Positions 36,401 to 49,200 of a stretch of DNA of 64,000 bases are shown here, piece after piece. Source of the stretch: Apostichopus japonicus. Lineage: Eukaryota > Echinodermata > Holothuroidea > Aspidochirotida > Stichopodidae. Made by a program: the position numbers and the translations under genes. Within the stretch, counting starts at the first letter, position 1. The number at the start of each line of letters is the position of its first letter. The stretch covers positions 5,512,713 through 5,576,712 of the forward strand of contig NC_092574.1 of assembly GCF_037975245.1 (NCBI RefSeq). Direction: 5' to 3'. The notes under the pieces were generated by a model, which had not been told where the DNA came from, did no database searches, and saw nothing but the letters and a program-made list of their open reading frames with translations.

Positions 36401-37201
36401 ACACAGTCTTACACATGTTGTGACGTACTGTAGCACAAACTGAATGACGGAACAGTCTTATACATGTTGTGCCGTAGTACAAACTGAATGACTGAACACA
36501 GTCTTACACATGTTGTGCTATAGCACAAACTGAATGACTGAACACAGTCTTACACATGTTGTGCCGTAGCACAAACTGAATGACTGAACAGTCTTATACA
36601 TGTTGTGCCGTATCTTAAACTGAATGACTGAACAGTCTTACACATGTTGTGACGTAGCACAAACTGAATGACTGAACACAGTCTTACACATGTTGTGCCG
36701 TAGCACAAACTGAATGACTGAACATAGTTTTACACATTTTGTGCCATAGCACAAACTGAATGACTGAACACAGTCTTACACATGTTGTGCCGTAGCACAA
36801 ACTGAATGACTGAACAGTCTTATACATGTTGTGCTGTATCTTAAACTGAATGACTGAACACAGTCTTACACATGTTGTACCGTAGCACAAACTGAATGAC
36901 TGAACACAGTCTTAATACACATGTTGTGCCGTAGCACAAACTGAATGACTGAACACAGTCTTAATACACATGTTGTGTCTCATTCCTTTTAAACTTGGTA
37001 GACAGCCACAGATCATGTGAGTAATGTATGAATTTGCATATCACAAAGTTTGTGCAAGTTGCACGTCTTCAGAGAGGACTTTTGCAACTTCCACCTTTTT
37101 GCAATCTGCTGACATCACAGGACCTTTGAATCTCACAGAGAATAATGGGAATCAATATAGGGGAGCTGCAAACAAAGTAGTCAATCTGGCAGCATTACTG
37201 T

Positions 37202-37252
<51 letters not shown>

Positions 37253-40200
37253 TAGTCGCACCTTGTCGGCCTAAGGCAACCAAAATAAACTATGACACGG
37301 CAACTATTATTCAGAAATATGTAAATGAACTATTATTCAGAAATGAGTAATGATATGGCTTATATATTTCAATAATTACTCTTCACTAAAATGGACATCA
37401 GTTCACTCTTTGCCTTGATCAAGATTACTTAGTGGCAATTATACAATCATCATGTGTTGGTGACATGAAACCAGGTGTGACTAAACAAGATTGATTTAAT
37501 CTTCGTGCCTCAAATCTAGAATGCCATCAACTGCTATTACGTTGGATCAGAATTTTGGCTGAAGAAACAAGATTTCACAGCTGACTACACTTTCCTTGGA
37601 TTTATGCTCAGAATATTAAAGCAGGCATCAGAGCAAAGACTATTACATAACTAAAAATGTACTTTCATTTACAAAAATAGAAAGTGCAACGGGACAGTTT
37701 GGGCAGCAATATTGCTTTGAGGTTCCTTGCCTAATGGATTGTTAACATGAAGATAAAGAAAAGTTGAAAGGAATGATTCCAGAAGATTTTTCAGAAGATA
37801 TTCAAAGCAAATCCAAAATTATGACTTTAACACACAAAAGGGCATGCATTTAGGTTGAATTTACTTCTTAATGTTGGGTCAGCCTCTGTGGGCCTTGGCA
37901 GGGAAGTAGGTGTGTATCTCGTATCTGGCATATGAAAGTTTTTAACTGGTTATTCTTTAGTGTATGCCCCCAAAGGAGTCTCACTTAGGTTTAATATTTA
38001 AATCTTTTAGCCTGTGTATTTATTTGGACTGCGTAAATAAAGTTTAAATCTCACAAAACTCATCAAAGAAGAAAAATGAGATGAAACCAATAGGAATCAT
38101 AATTGGATCATGTTTGTAAGGGTAAAAAAACTACTGACTGTTGATCCTAGATTCCTTATTTACAGGCCAAATACCATCAGCCACCAGAGCTGATGAAACT
38201 GTCTTGAAGATAAAAACAATATGTCACTGAATTGTGTTTGGACTACCAACATCAACATCCCAAACATACAACTCAATTGATCACACAACTATTGAGAAAC
38301 TGCATTTTTTTGCAATTTTCCACCTATCCACTCAATTAGACGGTAGTTTGTGTCATTTTAATGACCTGATGATAGAGAAAGGATATATTGTGATTGGTAT
38401 GTTAAAGACACATGTTCATGACTATATAGTGCAAAGGCACGGACTCTGGAGGTGATCGGGTGATGAAGAAAAGAAAGTAGGCCAAGCCACAACCTCCTAG
38501 ATGCCAGCAATAATTGTTTGTATAAATGTCATCACACAATCAACCACAGCAGCAATACTTACTAGGTTGTTCAGTTTGATGGTTTATTCCCTATCGTAAA
38601 ATTCATAGCCATGTGGAATTAGGGTGCAATTCATCATCTGCTAACTAATGCATGGTTTTCAAATTAAAAAAAGGATTGCTTGATGAGTGGTGCAAACCCA
38701 GGGTATTTATCAATATAACTCTTATGCTTATGTACTATGAACTAATGCTAACAAAGTAAGCAAAAACTAGTATATTTGACTGGACATGACCACAAGTTAA
38801 CTGAAAACCTTCAATTTCACCCAAAGCAATTTTCTTAAAATGAGTTTCAGGGGGGCTGGCACACCAAGGAATTTGTTTTTATAGGGTATGTTTGTTTGTA
38901 AGTGATCACAAAATTTCAAAGCTGTAAATGTTCGACTTCTTCAAACCAGAATGGTAAGAACAGGGATGTAAGTGCAGCCCATAAATAAAACTGGAAAACT
39001 ATTCGGAGACCCCGGGTGAATGCCGTCCTGACACATCCTACTCCTAGCTCTGACTACTTACACACTATCGTTATGTTAGGCTAGCTCAAAGTTACGAATA
39101 CGTCGCAGCGAACTCCGGAATAAAAAACAGTCTCACATTCGAATGCGATCACGAATATCGACTATCATACGCGTATCCCGTAGGATTCCGCCGCTCACAA
39201 ATATCACAAGCGTTAATTCCAAAACTTATGTCCAGCACCAGCAGTTACGAAGATATTAATTAGCAGTCCAATCAACGTGAATTAGGCAAGGTTTTTCAAC
39301 GACAGAAATGAGCTATGGCGATTTGAAGTTCGCATGTATGCAACGATGTTCACATGGCACAATGTTGTACAGTGCAATGCGATGTGTAACAGGAAATGGT
39401 ATTTTGGTTGATGGATGAGTGAAAAATTGAAGTTAGCTTGCTGCAACGGGCCAGGCATTTTTGCCACGTTGTGTCTTTGATATTCGTACAATTTTGTGAA
39501 ACTTTATTGGAATTAAAAAAAAAAACGGATTTCTGTATGTAAGAATTGGTCCGCAACTAGAAAACCACACATAATTTAAGGGAATCTATCTAACATGACG
39601 TTCATAATAGATTGTAAATGAGTTCTATGCAATGCTTTCGTGTTTAACTTCTTTGGACCCTGAAGTGACCTGTAACTACCAGCAAACTAACATGATTCAG
39701 AGACTGATATGGGAATGTTTAAGAGAGATACAATACTCAGCGGTATATTGCTTCAATGACGTTAGGTTCCCACCTGTTTGTGACAAGCACCTAAGGTTGT
39801 AAAACTCTTTAATAAACTCATCCGACTTTCATACATATATCAACCATTCTGCCAGTTAAAAATTTGATTTTTCCCTTCGAAAATTGAGATTTAATTTACC
39901 CTCTTCGGGCTTGAAAAGTTCGTTCGGCTGAAAATTTTCCTAATCTCATGACGTCATGTGACGTCATGTTATGAACACGAGTTGGCACTCGCTGATTCCT
40001 CCGAACACATATCATACTTACAGTACAACAAGTGTACATAAATACACAAAACAGTCGATAACAAATCGGCGCGAAATCAGATCGAAATTTCCCGTGGAAT
40101 GTCAGATTTAGAACCAAATGCAGCAACCGAAGTTCAAAGTGATAGTGGTTCTTCACCAGGCAGTGAAATTGGGCTATAATTAGAGTGCCCTTTCTGATAT

Positions 40201-43200
40201 TCGAAGCAGAGAGTGAAGGCGATGATCAGGCTAATATTGAACCGAACGTTGAGGGTGGACCTGAGGTGTTAGAACCGTATCAGTTAAACGAGCCGAAATT
40301 GAAGCTCCACAACATATCGAAGAAGAAACCCGTTCGGAACTATTGCAAGGAACATACAACGTGGTAAGAATTTATTAACGAAGCATTTAAAAACAAAATC
40401 CAGTCCATTTTGTGCATGTGTTGTTGGAATTTGCGGGATACCCTAAACCGTATTGTGCGTTGTGTAACGGTGACTTACAACCCATATGTACAGTGTGCTG
40501 GCTATGTATTCATACATGTACAAGGCTCGCCACTTGCCACATTGGAGGTTTCCTGTTCTCCAATCTGGTCTTTGGAGTTTTTAATGTGGAATACTTGACA
40601 GAAGAACGACTCGTTTATGTCGACCCGTTAAAGCCCATTTGTTTTATTTCATATAAAAGGAGGGATCGTAGTATGCTTCCGTGAAGTGTTCGCTACATAC
40701 AGAGCTGTATACTGGCTAGGCCCAGTGAAATCGGCGCTGGTGTTGTGCACTAACTTGGTCATAATCGCCGTGTTTTTTTCGTCCTTCAGCCATGGATGAA
40801 GGCTAATTGCATGGGTTATGATATTTATGCAGCCCCCAACAACACAACGGACCGGCAATTCTCTCGGATAGTTTACAACAGTTGTAAAACAAACTTGAAA
40901 TTTCTAACGATATAGCGTAATACAGTGGTTGTTCTCTCAGTGTAAATGTGCGTGTATATGGAACGGTATGATCGTCGCGCATCCGGTACATGCCTGGGCT
41001 TGGCACTTGTGTTCCTAACATGACGTCATCATTGTCTTGTTGTGAAATCGCATTTTTTACAAATTACTAATTAGTCCTTGAGGTTTTCAAGGTGATGAGG
41101 ACAGTTTTGAACATAGATTTTCTCATAGATTCAGAGGAAGTTACTCTCGATTAGTTGGATTTTCGTGTCATGGCCTCTTTAACAAACCAAGGCATCACAT
41201 ACAAATTTGTAAAAAACACACACACCATCACTATCTTGTACGTTAATTTTGTCTTGAGCAAGGAATAAAAAAAATACCACACTTTTTGCAGAATTTTTCT
41301 TCTTTTGTCCAAACTTCAAAGGATCTAAGCATAGGAAGTGTATTGTTTTGTTCATGGAACCGCACCGTGTACATGATATATCCTAACAATTAAGCCCAAC
41401 TGTCATAATAAGTTGCAGTTCAATGCAAGCATATTAATTAGTACAAATTAAGAAATTAAGAATAACAAGGATGTTTAACAATGTAAAAACTACTGTTACA
41501 AACCATGTTGAACGATGGGTTCATTCAGTGGCTTCCCGGATACCAGAACAAAATGACATGGTTCATCATTCTGCAAATGAGAGGGACATGAAATTCAGTG
41601 ACAATTTGAAGTCTTTTTATGGACTAAAAAAGGTTTTAAACAAGAATTGGAAACCAAAGCTATAGTTTGCAGCAGCAACTGAACTACTGGAACACAAAAC
41701 AACAAAACACAGCTAGAATAACTTATCATTCCTCTGAAAAGCATCAACCCAATAGCAGACAACTTGGCTATTATTATTAATGCTTTTACCACCCACCCCC
41801 CACACTCACCCCACCCATCCTCCTCTTTTACAAAGAGTAAGTGGACAACTCTAATGAAACATCCAATGACAAGTTGCCAGCAAATTCTCTTCTCAGAGGC
41901 CTGTTTAAATTGTCACCAAGAATATTTATTTATTTATATATTTGTGTATCATTAAATAAACTAATCAAAGTATTTGAAACAAACCATTTCAATTTTCATT
42001 GCAGTACAAACCCAGTGACCCTAACATTAACATACTAGGTTCAATACCTTGAAATACCACTCACACACTCCAGTTAAGTGAAAGACCCCTCTAGTTAATA
42101 CCATTCTTTATCTGAGACAGAAAGCCACGAACAAGTCCACTTACCTTGTTTTCTACTTCTACAAAGTCTCCATCACTCAGAACAAGAGTATGATGAGGCT
42201 CAGCCTCCTGACTGTCAGCTCCACTGCCTAGTTTAGTGAAAAGAAACCATTCCATAAGAACTCCTTAACTCAGACTACACACAACCCCCCCTCCCTCCAC
42301 CCCCCTCCCCCAAAGGATATATTTACAAGCTATTAAAGTCTACCATGTTCCATTTGGTCACTAACATTGAACATGATAAACTATTTTGAAAGACCAAGCT
42401 GGAAAAAATGAAGCAATGTTAAGAAAACATCTTTCCCCCCCCCCCCCCCCTAGTACCAATCAGCAGAGAGAGGCTGTGGATGCAACGCCTTCGCACCATT
42501 CAACCTCATGGGCTCAACATTCAGGAAGGACATGACTAACTTTTCTTCTGTCCCGCCTCCTTCTTCCCCTTGTTCCCCCCCCCCCCCTTTTCACTCCTCT
42601 TCTCATAGCTCTCTTCCACCCCTTTTTTTCTCCACACCTTTCTGTCTTTGTTCTTCTCCAGTTTATTCCCTACCCCCTTCCCTTAATCCTCTCTTCGTCC
42701 CTCCACTGTTTATCTCCTACCTCTCCTCTTCCCCTGTTGGTTTCTTTCTTTCTTCTCTCCATCCCTTGTCCACTAATCCCCTTACATCTATCTCTTTGTG
42801 TTCACCATGCTCATTAACCTGTCTGTATTCTGTGCGTTTTTTTGTCCCTTCTGTTACTGTTACTTGTCATTCAGCCTTTGAAGAAGATCCTGCTAGGATC
42901 GAAACGTCAGGCCAACTTACTTTTACACATTCTCCTACACAGGCTCTCTAGTGGATAAGCAGTTTGCTAACAGTTTTATTTTATTTTTATTTTCATATCA
43001 ACAACACGAAATAATGAGACGGAAAAATAAGAATCCCCTCCCTAATTCACAATGTTTTTTGTTTTATGTTTTGTTTCCAATTGAATTTGAGCTGCTTCAT
43101 TAAGGCACTGACATAAAAGTCTGTGTAATATACGTCTGTATAAGTCAAGCTTAGGTCTATGTGATATTAAATTAAATTAAACTATAACTTATACTTATAA

Positions 43201-46200
43201 CAGTGGTCAATAAAGTAAGAGTAATGTATCAACAAAATTATTCTCTCACCAAAGTATGCTTTCCCAGACAGAACATACACAAAGGATGTCCAACCATTAG
43301 GAACAGCTTGATTCAACTTGGCACCTTTCTGCAGAATAAAATCTAGGTAGGATGTGGGTGTCCTGGTGCGCACTTTGGCCTGAAAAACACAGACAGCAAG
43401 CAAAACCATTAAATATTATCAGTCATTTTAATTTGCTTTGTCATTTACAGCAATTCAGTAAAATATATCTGTTGTGGGAAAAATGAGAATGTAAATTAAT
43501 AACTTGAAATTTTGCCAGCAAAGTTAGGGTGTTTGTTGAAAGTTTACACTAAGTATAAAAACCTAGCAGACGAAACTGGTTGTGTCGGTCCCCTCCCTCT
43601 CTCCCTCCCTCCCTCCCTCCCTCCCCCCTCCCTCCCTCCCTCCCTCCCCCTCCCTCCCTCCCTCCCTCCCCCTCCCTCCCCCTCCCTCCCTCCAAAAGCA
43701 AACAAGGGCTGCCACTGGCATGACTTATAAAGTCCTTAAGGTTCATGCACTAGATGGATGACACCCTTTATTATATTAATGATGAGTCACTCAGAGTGTG
43801 AATCATGCAAATATATAACCTGTTGTTTTTAAAATCTTTCTGGTCACTCCTACGCATTGGCACAGGAATAGCACTATATGCAATACACAATGTCACAACA
43901 GCTTGCGTACATACTGTACTAGCTTAGTACCATGTACTTTGTATGATACTGCAAGTCAATAAATAGGACTGTTATGTGATCATGTGATTAGCATAGGCTT
44001 TTACAAAGATATGGACTTTAAGAAACTGAACTTGATGAAATGATAGACTGAACAAGTAAGTTCTAGTATTAAAATTTGTCCAAGAATTCCCAAACCAGGA
44101 AATCAGGGAGTTCTAGCTATGTTGAACACTGCATGGGTATATGTAATACGCACTTGTGGGCACTAAACAATTGCATAACTGATAAGTATACATACTTTAT
44201 GTCTTAAATGCCCAAAATTGCTCAAGATCCAGGACATCAAATCTTCTAGTGTGGAATTTACAGTCACATCAATGCACTTTCAAGATACGAGCATACTAAT
44301 AATTGAACTAACAAATTCTTTTGTGAACCAAACTTACATTAAAGATCTTGGAAAGCCAAAGCAAACTGTGGGTTTCATTCACTCAACATTTGAAGATAAT
44401 CCCTAATGAAAAGTTGTACACAATTACAGTGCTTAACTTATAACTGTCTTATACACCCATTGTTGAAAGTCTGTGTAAGAAAGTGTGTTCCAGGACAATG
44501 CCGTCCATGAATCACTCGCAGTGTATTTCTTCGTTTGCACACTCTCACGAAATTGAGCTTTTCAAAGTACAAATCCTGACACTGCTCTCTAAGTAATTTG
44601 TTGTTGATTATTAAAGGCAAATCCTGACTTAAATCTGTGTTTGCTAAGAGCATCAAATTCCACAACTGATCTATGTTAGTGTTCATGTGCCAGCTTTCTA
44701 TATCATATTTGGGCTATGATAACTGCATCTTTCCTTTTTGCTCTCCTAAGTAAAGCATGTGTCTTTACTAGATGCATGGGCATCACATTCTTTTGACAGC
44801 TTTTTGCACTTGACAGTTCAATCTATCAAAGTTACACAACAAACAATTCAACTCCACCCTGTATAGGTTGATAAGAAATTCTTGAAGCACAAAGAATCTT
44901 TATCATTCTGTTAAGTTTTGGAAGAGCTTTTATATTGTAATTGGACTAAGTCTTGGTTCCAAATGAATTAGAACATTTTTATTGTTTACAAAAGGTTATG
45001 TGAAAACCTATATAACTAACTGTAAGCTCACAACATGCGTCCTCCAGTTTCATTCACATGGTGGAGATGAATTGATGCTCTGATATAGGCTGGTTTGTAG
45101 TACTGCTCACTTGCATCAAAATAGTTTCTTGTTTCAATAACAATGTTTATTCTCTCCCATTCACTGGTGTCCATATAAGGTAGCATACTCATGTCAAGCC
45201 CACGACAGATTTGGTCATATTTCCTCTTGTCATTGTGCATAACATTGTAAATCCTTCTCGTTAGTCAAGCTCATTAGTATTTCAATGATGTTGTGAGGAA
45301 AACTATAAATTAATCAATGTATATACATTATGAAATATACTTTTATAACTCTCAGCCAAAGATAATGCTGTGTAGACCATTTTAATGTTCTGTTCTTTCC
45401 TGTAGCAGTAGGGTCTAGCGCAATCCTGTTGCTAAGAACATACTTATCCCAATAGTAGCACAGTTTGCTGCATTTAAGCCATCAACATAACGGATCATAC
45501 ATAAACTGTATTTGACAAAGTGGCCAAATGCTAGAGTACACTCTCTACCATCTAATAATAGGTATGCTAACTTGAGCAGGGGTTTGTGTGGAATTTACAT
45601 GAATGCTTCATTCTTCTCTGAAGACTCATTGCAAAAGAGAAGGCCTGATTTCAGCCATCTTCCTCCACAATCGTCACATGGATAGGGTTTCAATGAACTA
45701 CTATAGGAATTAATAACACTTACAATTTGGCTTATAATACTAACTCTCATACTTTTGACAAGGGCTCCTCCCAGTTTTTAAAATTCCAGTGATTCAGCAA
45801 TTGTTAGTTTAACCGTTACTAATTTTTTTTTTTTTCCACTGTATTTATTTACAATACCGTAACACATAATACAAAAGAATCAGCAAAACGACTTACATAA
45901 GAAGCTTACATAAAGAAATCATAGAAGTCGTTAAGGTTACATAAATTGTTGTTTTGCTTAGAAATGAAATGGTGAAGGTCAAGGTGAAAGCGAAACTTAA
46001 AATAAAAATCGTGCAAATCTGGGATTTTGTTATTCAACCTACAAGTATAAATATACTTTTTAGCATGCAAAATTAAAAAGTTCACAGGATTATCCATATC
46101 ACCAAAACAAATATTGGTCAAATTAAAAGTATAATAAATTTTAATGCAATTTGAATTCACTGCCTCCCAGAATCGCTCAACGTGACTACAATTATAAAAC

Positions 46201-49200
46201 AAATGTATTAGTGTTTCATCGGCATTCCTGCAAAATGAACAAAGTGGAGAATTTACCATTTTCATTTTATAAAGCAAGCTATTTATGCCTAAAATACGAT
46301 GTAGAAAACGCAATTGTAAATATGATACTTTGGGGTCATTCACAGACGTATAAGGAAGCCTAAAAATCTTATTCCAATCTATTTTCACTGGAAAATTCAT
46401 AGCTTGCCACTTCATAATAGACGACGGGGGCGTGCAGAGACCGGTAATTAGCTTATTATAAACATTTTTGGTTATTTTATGTGTGCGCATGCACATATTA
46501 AAGTTATTTTCACTCATTGGGAGCAAAACAGAATCATGGTACCCCATCCAATAACTAGGAATGGCGTGAATAATCCCAAAGTATGAAGTAAAAGGAAAAT
46601 TTCTAAAATATATTTTCGCTTGCAACGTGTTATATGGAATTACCGAGCCATCATATTTAATGAAATCTTTCACATGAATTGTTCTGTGATTTAAAAGATT
46701 ATACTGGAAAATTACTTTATTGTTAACCAATATATGACTGTTGTTTAAAATGATTTCATTACCATAATTACTGTCTGGATGATCAAAATTAAACTCAGCC
46801 CAAGCCTCACACACTTCTCTGCAAAAAATATTAGAAATACAAGAAACTGCCTCCTTATTGAAATTACATTTAAAAAGAAAAGCACCACAGAACTGTTTTA
46901 GGTACAAATCAAACCGTCAGTAATGATCCTCAATTAAATGCATTCTCAGAGTCAAACTTACAGGATTTAACCAAGCACAAGGCTTTATATATCAATGAAG
47001 TATGATGTATTATATATGTAGTAAGGAACAACCCACTAATATTGCTGTATCTGGATTTAATTAAACTTCAATTCACCATTTACAATCCTGATTGACACTG
47101 ATAGAAGGGAATCCAGAAGTATTGCAACAGATATATCCATTTAGACTTCTCTGTTAAGTTCCTGACATAGTCTGATGATTATGGTATGATAACAAACAAA
47201 GGCTGAAGCAACACTAAAATCAATATGGAAGTATGTTTAGAATCATAACCAAAGTTTTGTTCTAATATATTCATTGTCATATTGTAAAAAAAACTGCCAG
47301 TATCTTCAGAATCCAACAGATGAAACAAGGTGACATTAATATCTTATTTAAGAAGTCAGACCAGTATCAACATGTGACCTATGGTTTGTTAAGAACAACC
47401 CTGCATCAACTGTTTGAATGATTCTTTCCAGGAGGGAATAAAAGACTTCAAAATGGTAGACTCTGAAGGAGAACATTGCAGGCAGTGATCCCAAGGTGAT
47501 CCCAAGGTGGGTCAAAGGAGTGCAGTGCTGAAACCACCAACTCTATAGGGAACTTTCAGTCAGGACGGGACCCCCTGACCAGCAACTAAAACGAGCCTCC
47601 TCTGTCCCCACTTCCTAAAATGCGTGCTCACCACACCTCTCCATGCAAAGTCTCCCGGAAGCATGAACTGTATGTATCTCCACACGAGAAGGCTCCCAGC
47701 CACCTCGGGATGGACAGCCCTACCACAGTCATGAGGAACATGATACAGAAGAGTCCGTCCAAAGTTGGTACTTTACAAAAACAGGTTAAGTTATATATAT
47801 ATATACGTATACATCCCATTACTACAATCAATTTGTATTAATTAGCTTAAGTGCCATATATGATGACTCAGGCTACTTTAAAAAGTAGGGTTAGTCTCAG
47901 TAAGCAATTTTAGAAGACTGACCTTTACTCCAAATGACTCGCCCGCTATGACTTTGACTCGAATACCATCTTTCTCCACCACTGGTATATCCTTGGACAA
48001 CAATTCTTGGTATTCAGGCTCCACCATCTTGTTCTGTTTGGATAAGTTGACCCAGAGCTGCAGACCGTGGCCGGTTTCATCTCCCTGGGGCATCTCAGAA
48101 TGCACTATGCCTCTACCGGCTGTCATCCACTAGAAATGACACAACAGGATCATCTCACTTTTAATTCAATATTTGAATTTTTACAATTTTAAGGATTGGT
48201 TCAGGTGTTTGACATGTCTATTTTGTATGAAAGAGCACAAAAAGACAAAAAGAACAGTGAAGAAACTACCATGATAGCATGCTCTGTTAAGGAGATATGA
48301 CACTTTGAAGATATCAAAATTTCTTTGAAAACGACTGGTGTAGAAAGACTTACTGTGAGGGTGTGACGTCACATCCTCACTTCCTTAACATTTGTGAATA
48401 TATTTCTTTAAAAATTATTTACATTTTTTAACACATTTGAAAATAATATAATCAAAAATTCTTCAGATGTTTAATCTCAAGTACTTCCTTTGACAAGTAT
48501 GAGATCTCCTGACATATCTTTTGGTTGAAAGTCATGAAATCTCACAAAATATTTAGAGAAAAAAACAAAGACTTTTCAGGAATGTGAGGATGTGACATCA
48601 CAGCTAGTCAGATTTCAGCAGTTTCTACACAATCTGATAAAACTTTACACTTGAACATCTTTTTAACCGAAAAAAGATATTTGAACAGTTTCTTCACCAT
48701 TGTGTTTCTTTTATTGTCCTCTTTCATATCACATAAACATGTATGACAACTGAACCAATCCTTTAAGAAACATTCTATAATCTTACTTGACTTGAAGAGG
48801 GATACCTTTCTGAGATTCACTCCTTCATTCATTTATTTCCAGCAAAATAACAATACATTACAGAATATCATACAGTAGACAAATTGTAGTGTGTATAAAC
48901 ATGTGATGTCATATTTACATGGTACTTTTATCTTTGCTTTATTTAGTGTTGCATTAAAAAAAGAGCAAACAGAAGTGCAATATGATCCTTTTTCCTCACA
49001 TTGTTCTTGAGATTGATAAAAAAGAGATTGTACACTGGTAAAGAATATAACAAGGAGGATGGGGAAAAGAAAGGAGAGCACATGTGTAGACTGAGGCATT
49101 TATACACTTCAGCATCACTAATATGTACTGATACTATATACTAAATCAAAGTTAATTGAAAACATCTGAGATGAAAACAGTTTTTTCTTGGCATTTTCCT

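Noticed and set aside
36270-36890. Minus-strand frames with [14 protein letters not shown]-like repeats
   Set aside because: They come from the 46-bp minisatellite.
42508-42951. 147-codon plus-strand Ser/Pro-rich frame
   Set aside because: It begins in the wrong frame over the end of the Penelope-like ORF and then reads a C/T-rich tract.
44438-45240. Two minus-strand frames (44438-44686 and 45028-45240) with plausible protein composition
   Set aside because: No motif recognised, and they lie in a pirin intron near a LINE. They might be transposon remnants, but nothing supports a call.
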